Shown here piece after piece: positions 1 through 7,305 of a DNA stretch of 39,024 nucleotides. Source of the DNA: Clostridia bacterium (GTDB taxonomy: Bacteria; Bacillota; Clostridia; Oscillospirales; CAG-272); the NCBI GenBank assembly GCA_017451545.1, contig JAFTOB010000152.1, positions 1-39,024 of the forward strand. Direction: 5' to 3'. Numbering within the stretch: position 1 is the first letter of the stretch; each line of letters opens with the position of its first letter. Position numbers and translations under genes: made by a program. A model generated the notes under the pieces. The model was given only the letters and a program-made list of their open reading frames with translations. It searched no databases and was not told the DNA's origin.

Positions 1-1
1 A

Positions 2-367
2 TCTCCGCAGGCTCTCGCCGTACCGGACATTGATTCCTATATCGGTTTGATGCACACGCTGTTCACCTTGGAGGACAGATACGGACTCCATATCGACGAA
101 GCCGATGGGGAAATCTGCTTGAAGGTCGATGTGCGTAAAAACAAGGATGCCGCACAGCTTCACGAAATGCTGTGTGCTTGGAGACAGGCTGCTGCCATGC
201 TCAAAGCAGGCGCGATCACGCAGGATGAATACGACCGTTGGCGCTATCGCTATCCCGAATTTGACACCACCCAGCGTTGGGTGAAAGTTCCGTCTCAAGC
301 ACTCAGCGATATGTTAATAATGGAGGCTAATAATGAAGGCACTAATAAATGCAATAATGAAGATTAA
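2..367 (+). CDS. C-terminal part of an unidentified protein, cut by the window edge
   Basis: The frame is open from base 2 to the TAA at 365-367, so the gene probably begins outside the window; internal TTG/ATG codons at 47-52 have no convincing SD. About 121 residues are visible. They are soluble and charged, with no membrane segment. A helical stretch reads AWRQAAAMLKAGAITQDEYD and resembles the short helical-hairpin tails found in many bacterial proteins, but I do not recognise the family. The end overlaps the next gene by 35 bases, which suggests co-transcription and translational coupling. Context suggests the edge of an integrated element, but nothing in the residues proves a mobile-element function. 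Confidence 0.6.
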   Translation, partial: SPQALAVPDIDSYIGLMHTLFTLEDRYGLHIDEADGEICLKVDVRKNKDAAQLHEMLCAWRQAAAMLKAGAITQDEYDRWRYRYPEFDTTQRWVKVPSQALSDMLIMEANNEGTNKCNNED

Positions 368-1109
368 AGACTTTTTTGTTTCAACTATAAATTTTCTTGC
401 CGATCAAGTCGAAGAGATATGGACTTCCATCATGGGTTTAACTGCTGATCAGATCGCAGTAATTTCTTTAGCTGTAACTCTTTTGCTTTTTGTTCTTGGA
501 AAGCACTCGGAAAATAAAATCAAAATTTACGAAACACGCAAAGAAGAATATCGGAAACTGATGGAGTTTTTCCAACAAATATTTGCTTCCAAAGAACGCT
601 CATCAGAAGAAATTGCAAAAGACGAGGAATTAAAAAAACAAATGCTGGACATGGGGTCCTCATTAGCTATTTTTGGCTCAAAGAAATTATATAAAACTTA
701 CTGCTTTTACCGTTGGATCGCATTAGATGAAAATGTAAAGAATAGCCGTTGGTACTCTGACGATATGATGATGTACTCATTTGGTGAAATGTATCAAATT
801 ATGAGAAAAGAGGTCGGACTAAATCGAGATTTCATTCCTGTGGATGTTCCTGATTTATTATCTTTTTACATAACCGATTTCACAAAACCTCAGTTCAAAA
901 AAAGATTCTATAAATATCACTTTAACAAGTATGCTTTGAAATCTGCTATATTTTGGGGCAAAGTTGAAGATTTCATCCCTCTTGTCTGGATACAGAATTA
1001 CATAGTTAAACCATTCTTTTTCACATTGTTCTGCATTATAAGATTTCCTGTTAAGTTGCTTATTGTGACACCGATAAAACAGATTAAAAAACACACCAAC
1101 AAAAAGTAA
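333..1109 (+). CDS. Hypothetical membrane-anchored protein, AT-rich
   Basis: 258 residues. GGAGG at 322-326 sits six bases before the ATG at 333, so this start is well supported despite the overlap with the upstream frame. A hydrophobic segment at about residues 40-57 (ISLAVTLLLFVLG) is followed by a charged, probably coiled-coil region (about 60-105). The middle is rich in aromatic residues, and a second hydrophobic stretch lies near 228-248 before a Lys-rich tail. The protein could therefore span the membrane twice with a cytoplasmic body. I do not recognise the family. Base composition is much more AT-rich than the neighbouring guaA and tyrS genes, consistent with horizontal acquisition. 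It ends just before a strong terminator. Confidence 0.8.
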   Translation: MKALINAIMKIKDFFVSTINFLADQVEEIWTSIMGLTADQIAVISLAVTLLLFVLGKHSENKIKIYETRKEEYRKLMEFFQQIFASKERSSEEIAKDEELKKQMLDMGSSLAIFGSKKLYKTYCFYRWIALDENVKNSRWYSDDMMMYSFGEMYQIMRKEVGLNRDFIPVDVPDLLSFYITDFTKPQFKKRFYKYHFNKYALKSAIFWGKVEDFIPLVWIQNYIVKPFFFTLFCIIRFPVKLLIVTPIKQIKKHTNKK

Positions 1110-1118
1110 CAAAACAAA

Positions 1119-1157
1119 AAAGAGCTAACTGACTTAATCTAAATCAGTTAGCTCTTT
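1119..1157 (+). terminator. Rho-independent terminator, probably bidirectional
   Basis: Perfect 14-base arms AAAGAGCTAACTGA (1119-1132) and its complement (1144-1157) close an 11-base loop. The A-rich flank on the left and the CTTT end on the right would let it act on both strands: after the membrane protein gene on plus, and possibly on read-through from guaA on minus. Confidence 0.85.
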
Positions 1158-1178
1158 ACTTATGAATAATGAAATTTT

Positions 1179-1276
1179 GTTGCCAAATCGTTGCCACAAC
1201 TTCGCAAAATCGGGACTTTTACGGCTCTACAGCCGGGAAAGCGCCTCTGCGAAATTATTCCCACTCGATGGTTCCC
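1179..1276. other. Candidate integration junction at the guaA 3' end
   Basis: The last codons of guaA on the minus strand (ATCGAGTGGGAATAA, about 1255-1270) are a known target of tyrosine-recombinase islands and ICEs in many bacteria. Immediately outside lie direct repeats GTTGCCA at 1179-1185 and 1190-1196 (11-bp step), a small hairpin CGGCT/AGCCG at 1222-1235, and TTCGC/GCGAA arms at 1201-1205 and 1249-1253. Beyond these the DNA turns AT-rich. No integrase or second att copy is in the window, so this is an inference. Confidence 0.35.
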
Positions 1277-2256
1277 GTGGGCTTCGGCGTGATATCGTAG
1301 AGAACTCTGTTGATTCCCTCGACCTCGCCTGTGATGCGGGCGCAGATCTTTGCGAGCACGGCGTAGGGGATCTCCTCGATGGTGGCGGTCATGGCGTCCT
1401 TTGTATTGACGGCGCGGATGATGGCGGGCCAACCCTCGTAGCGGCTGTCGTCCTTGACACCGACACTCTTGACGTCGGGAATGATAACGAAATACTGCCA
1501 GACCTTCTCGGCCAGGCCGCACTTGTCGAACTCGTCACGGAGGATGGCATCGGCCTCGCGGAGCGCGTGGAGGCGGTCACGGGTGATGGCACCGAGGCAG
1601 CGCACGCCCAGGCCGGGGCCGGGGAAGGGCTGACGGTAGACCATTGCGTGGGGCAGGCCCAGAGCCTCGCCGACCACTCTGACCTCGTCCTTGAAGAGGA
1701 GCTTTATGGGCTCGACCAGCTCAAACTTCAGATCCTCGGGAAGACCGCCCACGTTGTGGTGGGACTTAACGGCCTTTTTGCCCTCGGCCTGCTTGATGCT
1801 CTCAAGAATATCGGGGTAGATGGTACCCTGCGCCAGGAAATCAACGCCCTCAAGCTTGCGGGCTTCCTCTGCGAAGATCTCGATAAACTCCTTGCCGATG
1901 ATCTTTCTCTTCTTTTCGGGGTCGCTGACTCCTGCGAGAAGATCAAGGTAGCGGTCGGTGGCGTCGATGTAGATCAGGTTAGCGTCGAGCGTTTTGCCGA
2001 AAATGTCAATGACGGCCTCGCTCTCGCCCTTTCTCATCAGGCCGTGGTTGACGTGAACGCAGACGAGCTGCTTTCCGATGGCCTTGATGAGGAGCGCGGC
2101 AACGACCGAGGAGTCAACTCCGCCCGAGAGGGCGAGGAGCACCTTCTTGTCGCCGACCTGCTCGCGGATCTCTGCGACCTGCTGATCGATAAAGGCGTTT
2201 GCAAGATCAAAGTTGTCAATTCGTGCCATGTTTTCGGGACGAATATTGGTTTGCAT
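1255..2256 (-). CDS. guaA: GMP synthase, ATP-pyrophosphatase and dimerisation subunit only
   Basis: 333 residues. Catalyses amination of XMP to GMP with ATP. The PP-loop SGGVDSS is at residues 44-50. The C-terminal dimerisation domain ends in the hallmark TGTIEWE, and the substrate-binding stretch RQPFPGPGLGVRCLG is present. The usual N-terminal class I glutamine amidotransferase domain (about 190 residues in the roughly 510-residue bacterial enzyme) is absent. The ATG at 2256 has GGAGG just upstream, and only 32 bases separate it from tyrS, so no amidotransferase is hidden there. The protein matches the archaeal-style split form (GuaAb). It would need a separate amidotransferase or free ammonia. 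Co-transcribed with tyrS. Confidence 0.95.
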   Translation of the reverse strand: MQTNIRPENMARIDNFDLANAFIDQQVAEIREQVGDKKVLLALSGGVDSSVVAALLIKAIGKQLVCVHVNHGLMRKGESEAVIDIFGKTLDANLIYIDATDRYLDLLAGVSDPEKKRKIIGKEFIEIFAEEARKLEGVDFLAQGTIYPDILESIKQAEGKKAVKSHHNVGGLPEDLKFELVEPIKLLFKDEVRVVGEALGLPHAMVYRQPFPGPGLGVRCLGAITRDRLHALREADAILRDEFDKCGLAEKVWQYFVIIPDVKSVGVKDDSRYEGWPAIIRAVNTKDAMTATIEEIPYAVLAKICARITGEVEGINRVLYDITPKPTGTIEWE

Positions 2257-2288
2257 ATGTTTTTTCCTCCGTTTAATGAGTTTGGGAT

Positions 2289-3509
2289 TTACTTGAGAAT
2301 GACCTTTTTATAGCTCTTCTTGCCGCGGCGCAGGGTCAGACCCGCGGTGAGCTCGTCCTTGCCGTAGGCGGTCTTGATGTCGGTGACCTTTTCGCCGTCA
2401 ACGGTGACGCCGCCCTGCTCGACGGCGCGTCTTGCCTCGGAGCGGGAGGGAACGAGTCCGGATTTTACGAGAAGGGTGAGGATGTCGGCACATCCGTCGA
2501 GAAGATCGGCCTCTGCGATCTCGGCGGTGGGGATGTCGCCCTGTGCGCCGCCGCCGAAGAGGGCGCGTGCGCTGGCCTGAGCCTTCTCGGCCTCCTCCTT
2601 GCCGTGAACGAGAGCGGTGAGCTCGTAGGCGAGGATCTCCTTGGCCTCGTTGAGGCGGGAGCCCTCCCACTTGTCCATCTCGTCGATCTGCTCAAGGGGC
2701 AGGAAGGTCAGCATACGGATGCACTTGAGCACGTCGGCATCGCCAACGTTTCTCCAATACTGGTAGAAATCGTAGGGCGAGGTCTTGGCGGGATCGAGCC
2801 ATACGGCACCCGACTGGGTCTTACCCATCTTCTTGCCCTCGGAGTTGAGGAGCAGGGTGATGGTCATGGCGTAGGCGTCCTTGCCGAGCTTTCTTCTGAT
2901 AAGCTCGGTGCCGCCCAGCATATTGGACCACTGGTCGTCGCCGCCGAACTGCATATTGCAGCCGTAGTTTTGGTAGAGGTGATAGAAGTCGTAGGACTGC
3001 ATTATCATATAGTTGAATTCGAGGAAGGAAAGACCCTTCTCCATTCTCTGCTTGTAGCATTCGGCGGTCAGCATACGGTTGACCGAGAAGTGTGCGCCGA
3101 CCTCGCGGAGCAGCTCAACGTAGTTGAGGTCGAGGAGCCAATCGGCGTTGTTGACGAGCTGAGCCTTGCCCTCACCGAAATCGATGAAGCGCTCCATCTG
3201 GCGTTTGAAGCAGTCAACGTTGTGCTGAATGGTCTCGCGGGTCATCATCTGGCGCATATCGGTGCGTCCCGAGGGGTCGCCGATCATAGCGGTGCCGCCG
3301 CCGATAAGAGCGATGGGCCGGTTGCCGGCCATCTGCAGTCTCTTCATAAGGCAGAGAGCCATGAAGTGACCGACGTGCAGGGAGTCGGCGGTGGGGTCAA
3401 AGCCGATGTAGAAGGTGGCCTTGCCGTTGTTTATGAGATCACGGATCTCGTTTTCATCCGTTACCTGCGCGATAAGACCGCGGGCAACGAGCTCTTCGTA
3501 AAGTGTCAT
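2289..3509 (-). CDS. tyrS: Tyrosyl-tRNA synthetase
   Basis: 406 residues, full length for bacterial class Ic TyrRS; charges tRNA-Tyr in the cytosol. The HIGH-type motif HVGH is at residues 45-48, the KMSKS-type loop KMGKT at 227-231, and the tyrosine pocket [10 protein letters not shown] and GGDDQWSN follow family patterns. The C-terminal S4-like RNA-binding domain covers about 340-406. The ATG at 3509 is chosen because GGAGG lies just upstream; a longer in-frame start at 3593 would overlap the promoter and adds a non-conserved extension. It is the first gene of a tyrS-guaA operon. No T-box was seen in its roughly 50-base leader, unlike pheS in the same window. Confidence 0.97.
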   Translation of the reverse strand: MTLYEELVARGLIAQVTDENEIRDLINNGKATFYIGFDPTADSLHVGHFMALCLMKRLQMAGNRPIALIGGGTAMIGDPSGRTDMRQMMTRETIQHNVDCFKRQMERFIDFGEGKAQLVNNADWLLDLNYVELLREVGAHFSVNRMLTAECYKQRMEKGLSFLEFNYMIMQSYDFYHLYQNYGCNMQFGGDDQWSNMLGGTELIRRKLGKDAYAMTITLLLNSEGKKMGKTQSGAVWLDPAKTSPYDFYQYWRNVGDADVLKCIRMLTFLPLEQIDEMDKWEGSRLNEAKEILAYELTALVHGKEEAEKAQASARALFGGGAQGDIPTAEIAEADLLDGCADILTLLVKSGLVPSRSEARRAVEQGGVTVDGEKVTDIKTAYGKDELTAGLTLRRGKKSYKKVILK

Positions 3510-3564
3510 GATTCCTCCGTTCTTTCGAAAACATACGAAAACATAAAATAATATATCAACATAT

Positions 3565-3593
3565 ATTATACCACCAAATATTTTTCGTGTCAA
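3565..3593 (-). promoter_or_regulatory. Consensus promoter of tyrS-guaA
   Basis: On the minus strand TTGACA (3588-3593) and TATAAT (3565-3570) are separated by exactly 17 bases, perfect matches to the sigma-A consensus. Transcription would begin near 3558, giving a short AT-rich leader before the tyrS SD. Confidence 0.9.
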
Positions 3594-3634
3594 TCCCCAA
3601 AGCGCAGACGGAAAAAGGATTTTTTAAGATTTTT

Positions 3635-3671
3635 CAAAAAAGAGCCCCGACCGAGCACCGCTCGGTCGGGG
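3635..3671 (-). terminator. Terminator of the lipoprotein gene
   Basis: Perfect 11-base GC-rich stem (arms 3645-3655 and 3661-3671, CCCCGACCGAG and complement) with a 5-base loop. On the minus strand it is followed by CTCTTTTTTG. It begins 13 bases after the lipoprotein stop codon. Confidence 0.92.
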
Positions 3672-3684
3672 GATTTTCAAAAGA

Positions 3685-5019
3685 TTAAAGTATTTTATCA
3701 AAATCAGGCTCGTAATAGGTCGCTGAATAATTGCCCTGACTGTCAACTACTGCAACGAGTACCACTCCGTCCGAAAGGTATGCTTTAAAGGATCTCGGCA
3801 TTTCTTCAAATTCAAGCGTAAGCTCACCTACAATTCCATTTTGATCGAAAACGGTAACACCGTACCCATTTTCGCTATCGGTGCGCATAATAAACAAATT
3901 ACCTTCGTTCCTGATGTAATTCAAACCGGTGGGGTCGTTGTCATCAAAGGTAAAGCCGTTCTTCAGCTTGATCGGGTCGAAAGCATATTTTCCTTGGCCG
4001 TCGATAACGGTAAAGCAATCGCGCTGTGCACCGTTGGCATCCTCAAGCGTCATCACTATCGGCGCATATCCGTAACTGTTAAACGCATCGCACCATTTGA
4101 CGTTTTGAGAATCGTCAAATTTAAGTAAGATCGTATTCAGATCAGTTATATCGTAATAGAACCTGCTTGAATTTATTCTCGTGTATTTGTCGGTGTCGAT
4201 TTTCAGAGTAGACAGGAAGGTCTCGTTCTCTTGCCCGTAACGGTAGGTTCCCGCTTTTATATCGTAGCATATCTCAAAAGAATCATAACCGTGCACGTAA
4301 ATATGATCGGCATAATAAATGAGAGAAGGCCAAAAACTCTCAAACAGAATCGTAAATTCTTCGGAGAAATCCAAAACGGTTTCCATGTTGTAATCAACAA
4401 CGGCATATATGCCACGGGTTTTGTTAAAATCCGCAGAGTTCTTGCGAAGAAGCACGTATCCGTCGCTGAACATATCTTTGTCCACGTAGCTGTCGTGGAC
4501 AACGAAGGTGTCGCCGCCAAAGGCTTTGGGGTCGATAACGGTGCCGTCCTTTTTGCAAAGGATGACCGAGCCGTCGCCTGCCCCCACGTCAAGAGCCGCA
4601 ATTCCGTTGCAGAATCCGATTACCGCCTCAAGCTTTGCGGATTTATCGGGATTCTCGATTTTGAACTCAACGTTGCCGTCCTTGTTTATGCACAAAAGCT
4701 CATATTGACGGTCACCAACGCGTATGAACGCAAGCCCCTCGGAAAAGGGATAAGCCTCAGTAACGTTAAGCTTTGCGAAATCGCTGTCCGACGGTTTAGT
4801 GCCTGGCTCTGTGGTGCTGGGTGTTTCTGTGGTTCCGCTCGGCGTGGTCGTCGTGCCGTCGGGTATTGATGTTGTATTGTCAGGCGTTACCGTGGTGTTG
4901 CCCGGACCATCTGTTGTACCGTCGGGCTCGGTGGTAACCGCCCCGTCACCCTCACCGCCGCAGGACACGAGTAGCATTGATAATGCGAGTATTAAAATTA
5001 AAATTTTGGTAATTTTCAT
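3685..5019 (-). CDS. Secreted lipoprotein with Thr/Pro-rich linker and WG-repeat-like domain
   Basis: 444 residues. Residues 1-20 form a lipoprotein signal peptide with lipobox LVSC, so Cys20 would be lipidated and the protein held on the outer face of the membrane. A low-complexity linker of repeated TTxP/GTT units spans about 28-78 and probably crosses the cell wall. The rest contains repeated stretches such as AYPFSEGLAFIRVG followed by a short strand and INKDGN. This resembles WG/KWG repeat proteins that fold as beta-rich repeats, though the W-G pairs themselves are degenerate. Ligand and function are unknown. It is monocistronic, with its own consensus promoter, a long leader (5020-5248) and a terminator. 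SD GGAG precedes the ATG at 5019. Confidence 0.85.
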   Translation of the reverse strand: MKITKILILILALSMLLVSCGGEGDGAVTTEPDGTTDGPGNTTVTPDNTTSIPDGTTTTPSGTTETPSTTEPGTKPSDSDFAKLNVTEAYPFSEGLAFIRVGDRQYELLCINKDGNVEFKIENPDKSAKLEAVIGFCNGIAALDVGAGDGSVILCKKDGTVIDPKAFGGDTFVVHDSYVDKDMFSDGYVLLRKNSADFNKTRGIYAVVDYNMETVLDFSEEFTILFESFWPSLIYYADHIYVHGYDSFEICYDIKAGTYRYGQENETFLSTLKIDTDKYTRINSSRFYYDITDLNTILLKFDDSQNVKWCDAFNSYGYAPIVMTLEDANGAQRDCFTVIDGQGKYAFDPIKLKNGFTFDDNDPTGLNYIRNEGNLFIMRTDSENGYGVTVFDQNGIVGELTLEFEEMPRSFKAYLSDGVVLVAVVDSQGNYSATYYEPDFDKIL

Positions 5020-5044
5020 TAGATTTTATTCTCCTTTCTTTGTG

Positions 5045-5086
5045 AGGGACACAGGGAACGGTTTTCTGTGTTCCCCCCTGTGTTCC
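5045..5086 (-). promoter_or_regulatory. Leader hairpin between the small ORF and the lipoprotein gene
   Basis: On the minus-strand transcript the arm at 5076-5086 can pair with 5046-5056 in 10 of 11 positions (GGAACACAGGG with CCCTGTGTCCC). It begins ten bases after the small ORF stop. There is no U-run, so it is not an ordinary terminator; it could influence translation or RNA stability of the lipoprotein mRNA. Confidence 0.5.
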
Positions 5087-5095
5087 TGTTGCGGC

Positions 5096-5161
5096 TCACC
5101 GCGCGATGCCGATAACCGTCGCGGCGGCGTTTTTCTTATGTTCTTCAATGTTCACGGTCAT
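5096..5161 (-). CDS. Small leader ORF, 21 codons
   Basis: The ATG at 5161 is preceded by a near-perfect SD AAGGAGG (minus strand, about 5166-5172), the strongest ribosome site of this transcript. The peptide begins MTVNIEEHKKN and ends ATVIGIAR before TGA. It is charged at the start, has no membrane segment and no run of a single amino acid, so classical amino-acid attenuation is not obvious. It lies inside the 5' leader of the lipoprotein gene, between two hairpins. It could be a regulatory leader peptide or a small protein; no family is recognised. The strong SD and position are seen; expression is inferred. Confidence 0.5.
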   Translation of the reverse strand: MTVNIEEHKKNAAATVIGIAR

Positions 5162-5188
5162 CGACCTCCTTCTTGTAATTAAGCATAA

Positions 5189-5246
5189 AGAGGACATCGC
5201 GCACGGCGGCGCGATTCTTCGGTCGTCGGTGGCTCTGATGTCCTCT
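5189..5246 (-). promoter_or_regulatory. Structured 5' end of the lipoprotein transcript
   Basis: Perfect 10-base arms AGAGGACATC and GATGTCCTCT (5237-5246 and 5189-5198) close a 38-base loop that holds an inner TCGCG/CGCGA pairing. The outer stem starts within a few bases of the predicted transcription start, so it would cap the RNA. No known riboswitch class is recognised. Confidence 0.55.
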
Positions 5247-5254
5247 ACGTTTTT

Positions 5255-5283
5255 ATTGTAGCAGATTTTTCTTTGATTGTCAA
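5255..5283 (-). promoter_or_regulatory. Consensus promoter of the lipoprotein transcript
   Basis: TTGACA (5278-5283) and TACAAT (5255-5260) on the minus strand, with a 17-base spacer. The start site would lie near 5248, giving a leader of about 230 bases before the lipoprotein ATG. This leader and the transporter promoter account for the gene-poor stretch 5020-5380. Confidence 0.88.
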
Positions 5284-5322
5284 TAGCTATCTAACGTTTT
5301 TACTTTGTGTTGGGTTTGGGAC

Positions 5323-5351
5323 TTGACTTTTCCTGTGGATTGGTGTAGAAT
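5323..5351 (+). promoter_or_regulatory. Promoter of the EamA-type transporter
   Basis: TTGACT (5323-5328) and TAGAAT (5346-5351) with a 17-base spacer, ending 29 bases before the transporter start codon. Confidence 0.85.
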
Positions 5352-5380
5352 ATATCGGAATTTGAAATTTGGAGACTTAA

Positions 5381-6250
5381 ATGGACTATTTCTATCTGAT
5401 TTCCTCGGTGGCTCTTGCTTCTACGGCGAGCGTTTTCGGGGGCTTTTACAACAGGCGCGCCGAGGGGCGGCGCGACACCGACGCACTCTACAATCTTCTG
5501 CTTTGCGGCGCGGCCTTCTTGGGCTGGGTGGCACTTTTTCTCACCGATCCCGTCCTTGACGTCCGCGTGCTGCCCTATGCCGCAGCCTTCGGCGTGTGCT
5601 ACGTTATTTGCCAGTTCGGGTTTATCAACGCCCTGCGGACGGGACCCGTTTCGCTTAGCACGCTGCTTTTGAATCTCGCGCTTATTGCCACGACAATATG
5701 GGGATTTTTCTTCTGGAACACCGAGTTTTCGCTTTTCGTGGGGCTCGGCCTCGGACTTGTGGTGGTCGCCCTCTGGCTTTGCCTGTACACGGGCGGCGGG
5801 GAAGAGCGGGGCTTTTCGCTCAAGTGGCTGCTTTACGCCTTCCTTGCCTTTGCGGGCAACTCGGGCTGTGCCATAATTCAGAAGACCCAGGTGCTTCATC
5901 TGGGCGAGAGCTGCGGAAGCCTGATGATGGCCTGCGCGCTCTTGATCGGGGCGGTATTTTGCCTTATCATCTATCTGCGAAGCGACAAGCGCGACACGGG
6001 TGTGCTGATCCGTTCGGCGGGCTTTTGGCCCGTGGCGGCGGGACTTTGCAACGTGCTCCATAATTTTACTCTGATCCTGCTTGCAAACTCTTCCGTGGTA
6101 TCGAGCTCGGTGGTCTATCCTTGCATAGCGGTGGGAAGTCTTTCGATCACCGTGATCTTCTCGCTCATCGCCTTCCGCGAGAAGCTCCGCCCCTGGCAAT
6201 GGGTGGGCATAGGATGCGGCACGGTTGCCGTGGTGCTTTTGTCAATTTAA
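5381..6250 (+). CDS. EamA/DMT-superfamily membrane transporter
   Basis: 289 residues, almost entirely hydrophobic, with about ten predicted membrane helices in two halves of five, the layout and length of drug/metabolite transporters. The second half ends with a typical EamA closing stretch: SSSVVYPCIAVGSLSITVIF, then FREKLRPWQWVGIGCG. GGAG at 5371-5374 supports the ATG at 5381. It is monocistronic, between its own promoter and terminator. Substrate cannot be deduced; relatives export amino acids, sugars, nucleosides or drugs. Confidence 0.9.
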   Translation: MDYFYLISSVALASTASVFGGFYNRRAEGRRDTDALYNLLLCGAAFLGWVALFLTDPVLDVRVLPYAAAFGVCYVICQFGFINALRTGPVSLSTLLLNLALIATTIWGFFFWNTEFSLFVGLGLGLVVVALWLCLYTGGGEERGFSLKWLLYAFLAFAGNSGCAIIQKTQVLHLGESCGSLMMACALLIGAVFCLIIYLRSDKRDTGVLIRSAGFWPVAAGLCNVLHNFTLILLANSSVVSSSVVYPCIAVGSLSITVIFSLIAFREKLRPWQWVGIGCGTVAVVLLSI

Positions 6251-6253
6251 ATC

Positions 6254-6282
6254 AAAAGGGCAGAGAAGATCTGCCCTTTTTA
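6254..6282 (+). terminator. Terminator after the transporter gene
   Basis: AAAAGGGCAGA (6254-6264) pairs with TCTGCCCTTTT (6270-6280), followed by TTT; it starts three bases after the TAA. Confidence 0.9.
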
Positions 6283-6304
6283 ATGTAAATTATCCGTTTC
6301 GCTC

Positions 6305-6333
6305 TTGACAATAAAGTTAAACGGGTGTATAAT
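6305..6333 (+). promoter_or_regulatory. Consensus promoter of the rpiR-ispH/rpsA operon
   Basis: TTGACA (6305-6310), 17-base spacer, TATAAT (6328-6333): a perfect sigma-A promoter, as expected for an operon carrying essential genes. Confidence 0.9.
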
Positions 6334-6342
6334 AATATAGTG

Positions 6343-6380
6343 TGCAATCTTGACGGCGGAAGGTTTTTGCCGCCGTTGCA
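6343..6380 (+). promoter_or_regulatory. Bulged hairpin in the operon leader
   Basis: ACGGCGG (6353-6359) can pair with CCGCCGT (6370-6376), extended outward by TGCA/TGCA with a bulge of about five bases. It starts within a few bases of the predicted transcription start. No U-run follows. It may stabilise the RNA or bind a regulator; function unknown. Confidence 0.4.
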
Positions 6381-6447
6381 TCTCGTTTACAGTCTTTTTC
6401 GCGTGCCAAATATGCTTTGACCGCTCCGCGCGGCGTAGGAGATTAAA

Positions 6448-7305
6448 ATGGAACAGGATCTGCTTAAACTTATAGAATCAAAAAAGCCCGGTTTTTCCAA
6501 GGGACAGAAGAGGATCGCGGCTTATATTTCGGAGAATTACGACAAGGCGGCCTATATGACGGCGGCAAAGCTCGGCTCTCTGGTCGACGTTTCTGAGTCC
6601 ACCGTGGTGCGCTTTGCAAACGTGCTGGGCTTTGAGGGCTACCCCGAGCTGCAGCAGGCTATGAAGGCCTATATCCGCACACGTCTGACCTCTTTTCAGC
6701 GTGTGGAGATCACGAACAAGCTCATCGGAGATGCCGATATTCTCGACAAGGTGCTGCTCAGCGATATTGACAAGATCAAGCACACCCTCGAGCTTGTGGA
6801 CAGAAAAAGCTTCAACGCCGCCGTGGAAAAGATCGTTTCGGCGCGCAAGATCTACGTGATCGGTATGCGCTCGGCGTCCTCCCTTGCGGGCTTTCTGACC
6901 TTCGGCTTCCGTATGATGTTCGACAACGTCCGCTTCGTGCAGACCACCTCGGGCAGCGAGATCTTCGAGCAGCTTATGGACATCGGTGAGGAGGACGTTA
7001 TGCTGGCCATCAGCTTCCCCCGTTACTCCAAGCGCATAATTGACGCCGTCAGATACGCGAAGCAGGCAGGAGCCGATATCGTGGCTCTGACCGACGGTGA
7101 GGGCGCACCTATCGCCGCACACGCCGACCAGCTTCTCATCGCGCAGAGCGATATGGCGTCCTTCGTGGACTCGCTGGTCGCACCCCTCAGCATTATAAAC
7201 GCCATTATCGTCGCCGTGGCAAAGGAAAAGGGCGACGAGCTTGCACAGAGACTGCGCAGGCTTGAAAATATTTGGGAAGAATACGATGTCTACGCCGGAA
7301 AATAA
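6448..7305 (+). CDS. RpiR/MurR-family transcriptional regulator
   Basis: 285 residues. An N-terminal helix-turn-helix domain of the RpiR type covers about 1-78 (the recognition region is VDVSESTVVRFANVLGFEG). A SIS sugar-phosphate binding domain covers about 110-255 (KIYVIGMRSASSLAGF, then LAISFPRYSKRIIDAV). Such proteins sense phosphosugars. GGAG precedes the ATG at 6448. It is the first gene of the operon, and its last 20 bases overlap the flavoprotein gene. The ligand cannot be told; regulation of its own operon is possible. Confidence 0.93.
   Translation: MEQDLLKLIESKKPGFSKGQKRIAAYISENYDKAAYMTAAKLGSLVDVSESTVVRFANVLGFEGYPELQQAMKAYIRTRLTSFQRVEITNKLIGDADILDKVLLSDIDKIKHTLELVDRKSFNAAVEKIVSARKIYVIGMRSASSLAGFLTFGFRMMFDNVRFVQTTSGSEIFEQLMDIGEEDVMLAISFPRYSKRIIDAVRYAKQAGADIVALTDGEGAPIAAHADQLLIAQSDMASFVDSLVAPLSIINAIIVAVAKEKGDELAQRLRRLENIWEEYDVYAGK

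Noticed and set aside
1162..2313. Long open frame antisense to guaA (also similar ones at 2604-3551, 8156-10048, 10878-12422, 14902-16881, 32239-33696, 30592-31596)
   Set aside because: They mirror highly conserved genes on the other strand, have no SD and give low-complexity Leu/Val/Asp-rich products typical of antisense frames in GC-biased codons.
3510..3564. T-box control of tyrS, and likewise of the gltX-glnS operon
   Set aside because: The leaders are about 50 and 30 bases long and lack a UGGNACC element or terminator.
5046..5086. Leader hairpin as an intrinsic terminator
   Set aside because: It is not followed by a U-run on the minus strand; the next bases are TCACAAAGAAAGGAG, leading to the lipoprotein SD.
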